Assembly (NCBI GenBank): GCA_001303885.1
Contig: LJUE01000053.1
Location: forward strand, 1-9,752
Length of the DNA: 9,752 nucleotides
DNA from: Planctomycetes bacterium SM23_32
GTDB lineage: Bacteria > Planctomycetota > Brocadiia > SM23-32
Reading direction: 5' to 3'
Part shown: one piece after another, positions 1-6,705 of the stretch
Layout: each line of letters opens with the position of its first letter
Position numbering within the stretch: position 1 is the stretch's first letter
Notes under the pieces: generated by a model
What the model saw: only the letters and a program-made list of their open reading frames with translations
What the model was told of the DNA's origin: nothing
The model's database searches: none
Program-made: the position numbers and the translations under genes

Positions 1-33
1 TGCAAGGGTCACTTCGACGACGGCCTCCTGCTA
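1..33 (-). other. In-frame amber codon and apparent continuation of the upstream glycosidase
   Basis: On the minus strand, positions 33-31 read TAG in the frame of the glycosidase that starts at 1335. Translation past this stop to the window edge gives QEAVVEVTLA. Joined to the preceding VYVMAVNASD, this looks like two consecutive beta-strands of the C-terminal beta-domain typical of arabinofuranosidase-like enzymes. I infer that the stop interrupts the gene rather than ending it naturally. Sequencing error, a recent nonsense mutation and recoding cannot be told apart here. Confidence 0.6.
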
Positions 34-1335
34 ATCGGACGCGTTGACCGCCATCACGTAGACCGCGTCGTCCGAACGCGTCGCGAACGCCCGCAGCCAG
101 TCCGGGCCTTCCAGCGAGCACGCGATCACATCGTCGCCCATGTAGTGTCGCCAGAGCCAGAACGCCCAGTACTGCCCCTTAGGCGCGCAGGGCTGCTGGC
201 TGAACAGGAGCGAGCCGCCGCGACTGTGCGTGAACGCGTCCCACTGGTTGGCAAAGGCCACGCCGCTGCGCTGCATAGCGCCCACGAAGACGGCGGTCCA
301 GATAACGCCGAACATGTCCACTTCCAGCCCTCCCTCCAGGCCGAGGTTCCACTCGGTGACGCCGAGTTCGATCTCGTCCTCGCGGTCGGGCTGGTACTTG
401 CGGATGAGTTCGCGGACGGCCTCCACGGCGCGGGCCGGGTCGGACTCGGCGATGGCCAGCATCTGCCGCTGCGGCATGACGCTGCGCAACGGGTAGGTGT
501 GCCAGGAGACGAAGTCCACGTAATCGCCCGCGTCCCGCAGCAGCGCCTCGGTGAACCCCCCCGGGCCGGCGCCGCAGGCCGCCCCGCCCACCTTGATGGT
601 GGGGTCCACGGCCTTCATGGCCTTGGCGAACTCGGCGTAGCGCCGGGCGTACATCTCCCCGGTCAGTTCGCTGCCGTCGGCCAGGAAGTGGCCGGCCTCC
701 CAGGAGCCCTCCAGCTCGTTGCCGACCTCCCAATAGCGCACCTCGTAGCCCATCACCTCGTTGGCCCAGCGCACCCACTCGGCGGCGTCGAGGGCGCGGC
801 CCGTGCCGGCGTTGACGCAGACGAGGGTCTCGCAGCCGGGGATGCTGCCGACGTAGTCGTGGAGCGTCTTCACGTCCACGTTGCCGTGCCAGCCGTCAGC
901 GCGTATCCCGCCGCGCCCGTCCACGGTGATCGAGGGGGCGTAGGCGCCGTAGTCTATGTCCGGGTAACCGTCCTTCACGCGGGCGGGGTCCGCGTTGCCA
1001 TTGGCGTCGCGCACGCCGTGGCCGTTCCAGTAGGTGATGTCGGACCACGAGCCGCCCGGGATGCGGATCAGGCCGATGCCGGCCGCGGCGAGCCACTCGC
1101 GCAGCTCGGGCGCCGTGAAGTTCTCGGCTGCGTTCCACAGCGCCAGGTTCGACCCGATGAGCATCCGGCGGTCAACGGTACGCAGGACGCGGCCGGCATC
1201 CACCCGCACGGCGGCCGTCGCGGGCCCGGCGCCCTCGGCCGGGGCCGCCCCCGCCCGAGGAGCCGCCGAACAGGCGAGCGCGAACAGCAGAGCCGCCAAA
1301 GACCCGACGCCGAGCAGACGCAGACGCTTCCCCAT
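31..1335 (-). CDS. Exported clan GH-A glycoside hydrolase, alpha-L-arabinofuranosidase-like, interrupted by TAG
   Basis: A 434-residue retaining-type glycosidase that probably hydrolyses plant or algal polysaccharide side chains outside the cytoplasm. Residues 1-30 form a signal peptide with a basic start and a hydrophobic core; Cys22 after ALA could be a lipobox, though an SPase I site after AGA near residue 30 is equally possible. A (beta/alpha)8 barrel follows. RIPGGSW at 91-97 resembles the GH51/GH44/GH39 type, WEVGNE at 202-207 supplies the likely acid/base Glu207, and GVTEWN at 325-330 the likely nucleophile Glu328. The C-terminal beta-domain begins near residue 390 and is cut by TAG at 33-31. 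The start at 1335 was chosen because AAGGAG lies 9 nt upstream; the in-frame ATG at 1356 has its GGAGG directly abutting and no spacer. It lies 41 nt downstream of the sugar isomerase gene, so probably in one operon. The fold and catalytic glutamates are well supported; the exact GH family and substrate are not. Confidence 0.85.
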   Translation of the reverse strand: MGKRLRLLGVGSLAALLFALACSAAPRAGAAPAEGAGPATAAVRVDAGRVLRTVDRRMLIGSNLALWNAAENFTAPELREWLAAAGIGLIRIPGGSWSDITYWNGHGVRDANGNADPARVKDGYPDIDYGAYAPSITVDGRGGIRADGWHGNVDVKTLHDYVGSIPGCETLVCVNAGTGRALDAAEWVRWANEVMGYEVRYWEVGNELEGSWEAGHFLADGSELTGEMYARRYAEFAKAMKAVDPTIKVGGAACGAGPGGFTEALLRDAGDYVDFVSWHTYPLRSVMPQRQMLAIAESDPARAVEAVRELIRKYQPDREDEIELGVTEWNLGLEGGLEVDMFGVIWTAVFVGAMQRSGVAFANQWDAFTHSRGGSLLFSQQPCAPKGQYWAFWLWRHYMGDDVIACSLEGPDWLRAFATRSDDAVYVMAVNASD

Positions 1336-1344
1336 CAGGACCCG

Positions 1345-1350
1345 CTCCTT
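1345..1350 (-). promoter_or_regulatory. Ribosome binding site choosing the glycosidase start
   Basis: AAGGAG on the minus strand sits 9 nt before the ATG at 1335. A second GGAGG touches the ATG at 1356 with no spacer, so it is unlikely to serve that codon. This favours the shorter protein that opens directly with a signal peptide. Confidence 0.65.
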
Positions 1351-1376
1351 CCCCATCCTCCTTCGTCCGTCGCCGC

Positions 1377-2126
1377 TCAGATGCCGATGGCTTCCCGCAG
1401 GTAGTCGCGGCTCATCTTGATGCTGACGGCCGGATCCTTGTCGGTGCGGTCCTGCTCGGTGACGACCCAGGGCAGGCCGAGCGGACCCAGGACCTCGAAG
1501 ATGGCCTTGAAGTCCAGCTCCCCCTGCCCCACCTCGCAGAACGTATCGTTCTTGCGGTCCTTCAGGTGGACCACGGCCACCCGGTCCTTCCACTGCTCCA
1601 GGAAGGCGGCGGGGTCCCTGCCGCCGTCGTAGATCCAGTAGACGTCCACACAGAGCTTGGCGCACGCGGGGTCAAGCTCGCGCAGCAGGATGTCCATGCC
1701 GCAGCCCTCGTCGAAGGCGTCGTGAAACTCCCAGGAATGGTTGTGGTAGCACAACGTGACGCCGGCCTCCGCGGCGCGCCGTCCGCAGTCGTTAAGCACG
1801 CCGGCGGCCGCGGCATACGAGGCGGCGCCCGCCGCGCGGTCCCCCGTGCCGGAGATCATCAGCAGGGAGGCGCCGAAATCACCGAGGAATCGCAGGTTGG
1901 CCTCGAGGCGGTCAAGGCGCTCGTAGCCCGTGTGCGAGCCAAGGACCTCCAGCCCGTGCTCGTCCAACAGCCGGCGCAGCTCGTCCTTGGCCTCCGGGCT
2001 GCGCGGGGGCCCCATCTCGACGCCGTCGTAGCCCGCATCCGCCATGGCCCTGAGCATGCCCGCCAGGCCATACTCGTCGTGCCCACCGAAGATGATCGGC
2101 TGACACCCCACTTTCGGCCTCGCCAT
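1377..2126 (-). CDS. Sugar phosphate isomerase/epimerase, xylose-isomerase-like TIM barrel
   Basis: A 249-residue cytoplasmic protein of the AP-endonuclease-2/xylose-isomerase-like family, whose members isomerise or epimerise sugars, inosose or keto-sugars using a divalent metal. Visible family marks in order are DGVEMG with Glu37, SHTG with His65, the YHNHSWEF block at 127-134 (His128, His130, Glu133), CVDVYW with Asp161, VHLKDR at 186-191, a GQGELDF segment at 200-206, and VTEQD near the C terminus with Glu224. These are the usual metal and substrate positions. Length is close to the family norm of about 250-290. The ATG at 2126 is preceded by GGAGGG with a 7-nt gap, and a longer in-frame extension to 2699 is rejected because it is low-complexity and overlaps the divergent sensor gene. 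It is first in a likely operon with the glycosidase 41 nt downstream, which suggests it processes the released sugar. The exact substrate cannot be read from the sequence. Confidence 0.9.
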   Translation of the reverse strand: MARPKVGCQPIIFGGHDEYGLAGMLRAMADAGYDGVEMGPPRSPEAKDELRRLLDEHGLEVLGSHTGYERLDRLEANLRFLGDFGASLLMISGTGDRAAGAASYAAAAGVLNDCGRRAAEAGVTLCYHNHSWEFHDAFDEGCGMDILLRELDPACAKLCVDVYWIYDGGRDPAAFLEQWKDRVAVVHLKDRKNDTFCEVGQGELDFKAIFEVLGPLGLPWVVTEQDRTDKDPAVSIKMSRDYLREAIGI

Positions 2127-2211
2127 CGCTTCGCCCTCCGTGCTGGCGCTCGTCTGCGGCGCGCGGCCGGCCGTTCCCTGGCGGCGCAGCCCGCTCCGCA
2201 GGAAGGCCGTC

Positions 2212-2240
2212 ACCGTATCGGCGCCCGGCGGGGCTGTCAA
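2212..2240 (-). promoter_or_regulatory. Candidate sigma70 promoter for the isomerase-glycosidase operon
   Basis: On the minus strand a perfect TTGACA (2240-2235) is followed after 17 nt by TACGGT (2217-2212), which matches TATAAT at three positions including the critical T-A and final T. The predicted transcript would have a leader of roughly 80 nt before the ATG at 2126. The -35 is convincing; the -10 is weak. Confidence 0.45.
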
Positions 2241-2280
2241 ATGCCACGCCGACGGGCAGGCGCGCAGCCCGGGGCGCAGG

Positions 2281-2309
2281 TTGCCACGACGCCCCGTTTG
2301 CGGTACGCT
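2281..2309 (+). promoter_or_regulatory. Weak candidate promoter for the MASE3-PAS gene
   Basis: TTGCCA (2281-2286), 17 nt, then TACGCT (2304-2309). The -35 is five of six consensus and the -10 three of six. Its position, about 50 nt before the ATG at 2364, is sensible, but in DNA of this composition such a match could be chance. Confidence 0.3.
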
Positions 2310-2363
2310 TGGGTCGAGACGGCCTCGGCGGAGGGACGAAGGGGCCCGGCACAGGAGGCTTCG

Positions 2364-3527
2364 ATGCCTCAGGACACGGCCGGCCGGCGCGACGTTGTCT
2401 CCATGCTGATCGCCGCCGTCCTGCTGGTGGCCGTCGCCGCCACCCGCACCTACAGCTTCCCCCTGTTCCACTCCCTGGCCGAGGTCTTCAGCATCGCGGT
2501 GGCCTGCGGGGTGTTCATGGTGGTCTGGAACGCCCGCCGGGTCGTCCAGAACAGCTTCCTGCTGGTGGTGGGTGTCGGCCTGCTGTTCGTGGGCATCGTG
2601 GACCTGCTGCACATGCTGGCCTACGAGGGCATGGGTGTCTTCACGGCGCACGGGCAGGACCTGCCGGTCCAGCTCTGGATCGCCGCCCGCTACCTGCACG
2701 CGGCTGCCTTCCTGTCGGGGGCGCTCCTGGTGCGGCGGCGGGTGATCCCGGAGCTCGCCGTCCTCTTGTTCGCCGCCGCCACGGCTCTGCTGCTGCTGTC
2801 CATCTTCGCCTGGGGCGTCTTCCCCTCCTGCTACGTCGCGGGCGAGGGGCTCACGCGCTTCAAGGTGATCAGCGAGTACGCGATCTGCGTCGTGCTGCTG
2901 GCTTCCCTGCTTCTGCTGATCGAGCGGCGGCGGGCCTTCGATCCGTTCGTGCTTCAGCTCCTGGCGGTCTCCATCGTCGCCACCATCGCTTCCGAGATGG
3001 CATTCACCCTCTACATCGGCCTCTACGACCCGGCCAACATGCTAGGGCATCTGCTGAAGATCGTGGCCTACTACCTCATCTACAAGGCGGCCATCGAGAA
3101 CACGCTCCTGCGCCCCTACGAGGTGCTGTTCAGCGACCTGAAACGCAGCGAGGAGGCCTCGCGCGCCAGCGGCGTGCAGTTCCGCCGGCTGGTGGACGAA
3201 AGCCCCGACGGCTTCGTGGTCGTCAACCAGGAGGGCATGGTCCGCTACGCCAACGCGCGGGCCGTCGTCATGCTGGGGCGGACCGCGAGCGAGCTGGTGG
3301 ACAGCCCCCTGGGCCTGCCCGTCCGCCCCGGGACCGCCGCCGAGCTGGACATCCCCCGCAAGGACGGCGTCATCAGGGCGCGCATGCGCGTCGTGGAGAC
3401 CTTCTGGGAAGGGGAGGCGGCCTACCTGATCTGCCTGCATCCGCTTGCCGACCGGCCGCACGAGCCGGCCCAGCGCGCACAACAGGGCCCTGGGCCGCAC
3501 CGTGGAGGAGTCGCCGATGCTCCATAG
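2364..3527 (+). CDS. MASE3-PAS membrane sensor without output domain (probably 3'-truncated)
   Basis: A 387-residue integral membrane protein. Residues 11-240 contain seven or eight hydrophobic segments and the MASE3 pattern: FHSLAEVFSI at 35-44, DLLHMLAYEGMGVF at 80-93, and QLWIAARYL at 103-111. A short charged linker (about 250-268) leads to a PAS domain at about 268-356, with FRRLVDESPDGFVVVN and a closing WEGEAAYLICL. MASE3 proteins normally continue into a histidine kinase, GGDEF or EAL domain; here only about 30 residues rich in Pro, Gly and Arg follow, and the TAG at 3525-3527 falls inside a hairpin repeat. I infer that the output domain was lost. Alternatively, a +1 frame change near 3475 would read AHNRALGRTVEE, resembling the start of a coiled coil, but this also runs into the repeat. 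The start has AGGAGG at 2353-2358 with a 5-nt gap. It is divergent from the isomerase operon. The domain calls are firm; whether it functions is doubtful. Confidence 0.85.
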   Translation: MPQDTAGRRDVVSMLIAAVLLVAVAATRTYSFPLFHSLAEVFSIAVACGVFMVVWNARRVVQNSFLLVVGVGLLFVGIVDLLHMLAYEGMGVFTAHGQDLPVQLWIAARYLHAAAFLSGALLVRRRVIPELAVLLFAAATALLLLSIFAWGVFPSCYVAGEGLTRFKVISEYAICVVLLASLLLLIERRRAFDPFVLQLLAVSIVATIASEMAFTLYIGLYDPANMLGHLLKIVAYYLIYKAAIENTLLRPYEVLFSDLKRSEEASRASGVQFRRLVDESPDGFVVVNQEGMVRYANARAVVMLGRTASELVDSPLGLPVRPGTAAELDIPRKDGVIRARMRVVETFWEGEAAYLICLHPLADRPHEPAQRAQQGPGPHRGGVADAP

Positions 3528-3537
3528 CTATGGCGAC
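3510..3537. repeat. Hairpin repeat, copy A (GCTATGGCG family)
   Basis: GTCGCC (3510-3515) pairs with GGCGAC (3532-3537). The interior holds the 12-nt perfect palindrome CCATAGCTATGG (3522-3533). The 3' arm contains GCTATGGCG, shared with the copies at 6477-6506, 6528-6563 and 6706-6729. The stop codon of the MASE3-PAS gene lies within it. Confidence 0.65.
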
Positions 3538-3924
3538 GGAGCGTGGAAGCTCCCCGCCCACAAGCTCGACGAGCTTCACCCGCCTCCGGCGGGACTGGTT
3601 CTACTGCCTCCCCGGCAGCGCTGTGGCGGCGTCGGGTCAGGGGGTTGTGCTGCTCGGGATGCGATCGGGGCAACCACAGGGCGGCAGGCGGCTGAAGCTG
3701 TCGGAGATGCCAGCGAAGCGGCGGCGATCGGGCCCGGCGTCGGCGGGTCGTGGCGTGTGACTGGGGAGGCAGGCAGTCAGGTGTCTGATCCCTTGGTCGG
3801 CTGTCGGTGTGCCGCTCCTGCAGTTCCGGCTTCCTACCGCGCGACTCTCCGGTAGCTCTCCTCAGTTCTGCGCATCCGAACCGGCTCGTCTCGCGCTCTC
3901 GGGCACTGGTGATATGGTGCTGGT
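3528..3924. other. Non-coding, repeat-rich spacer between sensor and hydrolase-FGE genes
   Basis: No credible gene is present. An open frame across 3445-3855 is low-complexity and matches no protein I recognise. The left part carries several palindromes (see 3562-3592). Farther right, CTACCG (3834-3839) and CGGTAG (3850-3855) form a 6-bp inverted repeat with a 10-nt loop but without a T-tract, so I do not call it a terminator. The stretch ends at the strong promoter beginning at 3925. Confidence 0.6.
3562..3592. repeat. Tandem short palindromes
   Basis: AAGCTCG (3562-3568) and CGAGCTT (3570-3576) form a perfect 7-bp inverted repeat around a single A. CCGCC (3580-3584) and GGCGG (3588-3592) form a second with a TCC loop. 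They lie just downstream of hairpin copy A and may belong to the same mobile or repetitive unit. No function is evident. Confidence 0.5.
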
Positions 3925-3953
3925 TTGACAGTGTCCTGGGGGCGGTGTACTAT
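3925..3953 (+). promoter_or_regulatory. Near-consensus sigma70 promoter for the hydrolase-FGE gene
   Basis: TTGACA (3925-3930), a 17-nt spacer, then TACTAT (3948-3953). The -35 is perfect, the -10 matches four of six positions including T-A and the final T, and the spacing is optimal. Transcription would begin near 3960, giving a leader of about 29 nt to the ATG at 3989 or about 53 nt to that at 4013. This is the best promoter in the window. Confidence 0.7.
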
Positions 3954-3988
3954 GACTGCGCCATCCGGACTGCCGCGGGCATCGCACG

Positions 3989-6259
3989 ATGCGAGTGAGA
4001 CAGAGCGCTGTGATGCAGGCGCGTGTTAGCGCGCTCGGGATTGGCCTGGCCTGTTGTGTGCTGGGGGTGTCCATCGTTGACGGGCAGCTCTGCCTCGCGG
4101 GCATAGAGCGGGACGACGCGCCGAGGCAGCAGGTGAATGGGAAGGCCAGCTCAGACGATCGAGCCGGGGAGTTCAGACGGTTCCTGGCATCCTATCGGGC
4201 CGAGCCGTCCCGGGCGCGTGTTCCTCCCTCCTTGGACGATCTCACGCGGGAGGACTTCGCGCTCCTGGAAGATGAGTTCCGGTCGGTGATGGCTCCGGAA
4301 CTCGCTCCGGGACACCGGGGACAGGTGCTCCTCCGGCAGCTGCAGGTGGGCGCCTACCCGTTCACCTACGCGGTCAGGTGCCCGACCGAAGTCCCTCCCG
4401 GGCAACTGTATCCTGCCGTCGTCCGCCTCGGGTATCCGCCGGGCGATCCGGCCACCCCTGACTACGTCAGGGCGAATCTGAGCGCGATGTACGGCGACGT
4501 TCCCCAGGATGAGCCCATCTTCTTCTTCCGTGCCGGCATCATTGACGATGTGTTCGCAGTGCCCGGGCGAGTGGCCTCATCCGAGGCCGCCAGCCTCGAT
4601 GTCTTCCGCCTGTCGACGGCCCGCTGGGACGCATTCCTGGATGACATCCTGACGTCGTTCCCCGTGGATGCCTCGCGCCTCTACGTGACCGGCAAGTCCT
4701 ACGAGGGCGTCCAGGCGCTCTCTGTCGGCCTTCACACGCCCGACAGGATCGCAGGCATAGCGGCGTTCTCGAGTGTCGTGTACCCCTTCCAGATCTACTA
4801 CAGGTACCAACATGCGCTGAACTGCAAGGTCCTCGTCTATCGCGGCGCCCTGGACCACATGTTCACGCCCGGCCAGGGGATACCTCCCGGCCAGGAGTAC
4901 CGAAGGAGCGAGGAAGCGTTTGGCCGACGGATGTGCGAAATCGCGCCGGAGAGCGTCTTGAAGGTCTGGGAGGGCCACAGTCACGAGGACCTCTACCGTC
5001 ACTGCAGAGACGCCATGGTGGAAGTTCTTCAGCACACGCGCCCGCCATACCCCACGAGGATCGCGCGCCGGTTCCTGGCACCGGGAGAGGGACGGACCGA
5101 ATGGGTCACTGTCGTGCGGTTCACGGAGGGCAGTCGAGCGTTCTCTCCAGCCTACGCGGAGTGGGATCAACGGCGCAGCGTGAGCTACAGCAAGTTCCGC
5201 ACAGTAGAACGCTGTCCCTCGTTGTTCGCAGCGATCAGAGGCAACCACATTGGCATCTCTGTGGGCGGGGTGTCTGCCCTTGACGTGTACCTGAGCCCGT
5301 GGATGGTAGACATCACCAAGCCTATCACTATCGACGTGAATGGCCAGGCTCTGTGGCAGGGGACGTTCACTCCGTCAGTGGAGACGCTACTGAGCGACTT
5401 CGGGAGCCGGAGAGACCTAAGGCGACTGTTTTGGCAGCGCATCCGGATCGTTGCGGGCGAAGCGCCGGTCGACGAGGTTGCAGCGCCGAAGCCGGTTCAG
5501 CGGCCTGCCCCTCCTGCGCCCGACGCGGAGCCAGCCCCGCGGATGGCGCTACGTCTTGGCAGCGGCGTGACGATGGAGATGGTCCTGGTCCAGAGGGGCG
5601 AGTTCGTGATGGGCAGCCCGCTCAGTGAAGAGGGACGGGGCGACGATGAGGCCGAGCACAAGGTCCGGATCACGAAGCCGTTCTACATAGGGATCACCGA
5701 AGTGACGGAGCCTCAGTGGAAGGCCGTGATGGGCACAGAGCCGTGGGGACGATCCCGTGAGCCCAACGCTGCAGCGGTCCTCTTGTCCTGGCACGATGCC
5801 ACAGCCTTCTGCGAGCGCGTGAGTGCTGCCACAGGCAAGGTCGTCGAGCTGCCGACGGAGGCAGAATGGGAGTACGCCTGCCGCGCCGGCTCGGATACCA
5901 CCTACGCATTCGGCCCGGATCCCAACGGTCTGAACGACTACGCCTGGTACAAGGCCAACGCCGGTGCGTGGCCCAAAGGCGTCCGGCAGAAGGCCCCTAA
6001 CGCCTGGGGCCTCTACGACATGCACGGGAACGTCTGGGAGTGGTGTCAGGACTGGTGGCAACGGGACTACTACCTCAACAGCCCGACCGACGACCCCGTC
6101 TGCCTTGAGCCAGCGGCGGATCTGCCCACGGCGTTCCGCGCCCTGCGAGGAGGATCGTGGGCCGCGCCGCCCGAGCAGTGCCGGTCGGCGAACCGGCATA
6201 TTGACGGTCCCGACCATGCTAACCTCGTCAACGGGTTCCGAGTGGTGCTGCGTCCCTGA
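3989..6259 (+). CDS. Exported alpha/beta-hydrolase fused to a C-terminal FGE-sulfatase-like domain
   Basis: A 756-residue two-domain protein. The N terminus is a signal peptide (hydrophobic core about 15-30). Residues about 110-350 form an alpha/beta-hydrolase of the esterase/prolyl-oligopeptidase kind: nucleophile elbow GKSYEG with Ser237, likely acid Asp289 in GALDH, and likely base His330 or His332 in GHSHED. Residues about 365-490 look like a beta-sandwich common in such exported hydrolases, followed by a Pro/Ala-rich linker (about 491-520). Residues 521-756 are an FGE-sulfatase (SUMF1) domain: GEFVMGSP at 537-544, LPTEAEWEYACRAG at 621-634, GLYDMHGNVWEWC at 674-686, RGGSW at 720-724, GFRVV at 749-753. 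The first of the two catalytic cysteines of true FGEs is Ala726; only Cys731 remains, so formylglycine synthesis is unlikely. Start codons at 3989 and 4013 are both possible, with no clear Shine-Dalgarno. Sampled GC is lower than in flanking genes. It is monocistronic. Substrate unknown. Confidence 0.9.
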   Translation: MRVRQSAVMQARVSALGIGLACCVLGVSIVDGQLCLAGIERDDAPRQQVNGKASSDDRAGEFRRFLASYRAEPSRARVPPSLDDLTREDFALLEDEFRSVMAPELAPGHRGQVLLRQLQVGAYPFTYAVRCPTEVPPGQLYPAVVRLGYPPGDPATPDYVRANLSAMYGDVPQDEPIFFFRAGIIDDVFAVPGRVASSEAASLDVFRLSTARWDAFLDDILTSFPVDASRLYVTGKSYEGVQALSVGLHTPDRIAGIAAFSSVVYPFQIYYRYQHALNCKVLVYRGALDHMFTPGQGIPPGQEYRRSEEAFGRRMCEIAPESVLKVWEGHSHEDLYRHCRDAMVEVLQHTRPPYPTRIARRFLAPGEGRTEWVTVVRFTEGSRAFSPAYAEWDQRRSVSYSKFRTVERCPSLFAAIRGNHIGISVGGVSALDVYLSPWMVDITKPITIDVNGQALWQGTFTPSVETLLSDFGSRRDLRRLFWQRIRIVAGEAPVDEVAAPKPVQRPAPPAPDAEPAPRMALRLGSGVTMEMVLVQRGEFVMGSPLSEEGRGDDEAEHKVRITKPFYIGITEVTEPQWKAVMGTEPWGRSREPNAAAVLLSWHDATAFCERVSAATGKVVELPTEAEWEYACRAGSDTTYAFGPDPNGLNDYAWYKANAGAWPKGVRQKAPNAWGLYDMHGNVWEWCQDWWQRDYYLNSPTDDPVCLEPAADLPTAFRALRGGSWAAPPEQCRSANRHIDGPDHANLVNGFRVVLRP

Positions 6260-6476
6260 AAGGACCAGCATCCCCAGCGGGCAGTGGTGGGCGCTCCCCC
6301 TGTCCATGCCCACGAACGTAGCTCGCGCACTTGGTCTGGGTGCGGGTGCCCACCCGGATGCGCGCAGGCGCCTTCAACGATCTGCGGCGTAGTCACCGAC
6401 ACATCCCTTGCGCTACTTCCACGTCACCCCGATAATCGAGTGCACAGACTGAACGGGCGACAGTCGGGCGGCTGAT
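6260..6476. other. Non-coding spacer after the hydrolase-FGE gene
   Basis: No gene or RNA is recognised here. GTGGGC (6287-6292) and GCCCAC (6308-6313) could pair across a 15-nt loop, and CGGGTG (6343-6348) with CACCCG (6351-6356) is a tight palindrome. Neither is followed by a T-run, so a factor-independent terminator is not supported. Confidence 0.5.
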
Positions 6477-6506
6477 CCGCCGTCGCCTTCCGAAAGGCTA
6501 TGGCGG
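6477..6506. repeat. Hairpin repeat, copy B
   Basis: The arms CCGCCGTCGCCTT (6477-6489) and AAGGCTATGGCGG (6494-6506) pair at 12 of 13 positions, counting one G-T wobble, with a CCGA loop. The single mismatch (C opposite T) occurs at the same place as in copy C. Confidence 0.75.
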
Positions 6507-6527
6507 ACAAGTCACCGCCGGGCTGCT

Positions 6528-6563
6528 CCCGCCGTCGCTCGCTCGAAGGCGAGCTATGGCGGG
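6528..6563. repeat. Hairpin repeat, copy C
   Basis: The 15-nt arms at 6528-6542 and 6549-6563 pair at 14 of 15 positions, counting one G-T wobble, around a TCGAAG loop. The outer arm CCGCCGTCGC and the returning GCTATGGCGG match copy B, while the inner stem differs but stays paired. That pattern implies conserved structure. Confidence 0.75.
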
Positions 6564-6649
6564 CAGGGAGCCATAGGAGACTACGGGCCGTGTGGGGCCA
6601 TGCACCCATGCGGCTCTTTCTATTTGGCGATTCGCCCACGGCAACCACG

Positions 6650-6683
6650 GGCCTTCGACCCCTCGACTTCGCTCGGGACAGGC
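6650..6683. repeat. Dispersed short repeat containing CTTCGACTTCGCTC-like core
   Basis: The stretch around CCCTCGACTTCGCTCGGG (6659-6676) resembles a short dispersed repeat that I remember from many environmental bacterial genomes, where it is often mistranslated as PERSRxVEG. Here the minus strand reads PERSRGVEG. This rests on memory of the motif, not on a second copy in the window. Confidence 0.45.
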
Positions 6684-6705
6684 ACAGCCGGGGGGGAGGG
6701 CCACG

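Noticed and set aside
145..1404. Long plus-strand open frame opposite the glycosidase
   Set aside because: It is the antisense shadow of a GC-rich gene. The product is Ala/Gly/Val/His-rich and shows no family motif, whereas the minus frame has catalytic motifs and a ribosome binding site.
2127..2699. N-terminal extension of the sugar isomerase frame
   Set aside because: The extension is low-complexity, overlaps the divergent MASE3 gene and its membrane segments, and the ATG at 2126 has a good ribosome binding site.
3445..3855. Open frame overlapping the end of the sensor gene and the spacer
   Set aside because: No recognisable motifs. It reads through palindromic repeats and has no ribosome binding site. 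Only the short AHNRALGRTVEE segment looks protein-like and is noted as a possible frameshifted tail.
4577..5248. Minus-strand 223-residue frame inside the hydrolase-FGE gene
   Set aside because: It lies opposite a frame with a clear hydrolase triad and domain continuity; the minus product has no recognisable motif.
6287..6356. Rho-independent terminator after the hydrolase-FGE gene
   Set aside because: The inverted repeats have no following T-run, and one has a loop of only two bases.
6260..6480. tRNA or other small RNA in the spacer
   Set aside because: No cloverleaf with TTCGA-type T-arm or acceptor pairing could be assembled on either strand.
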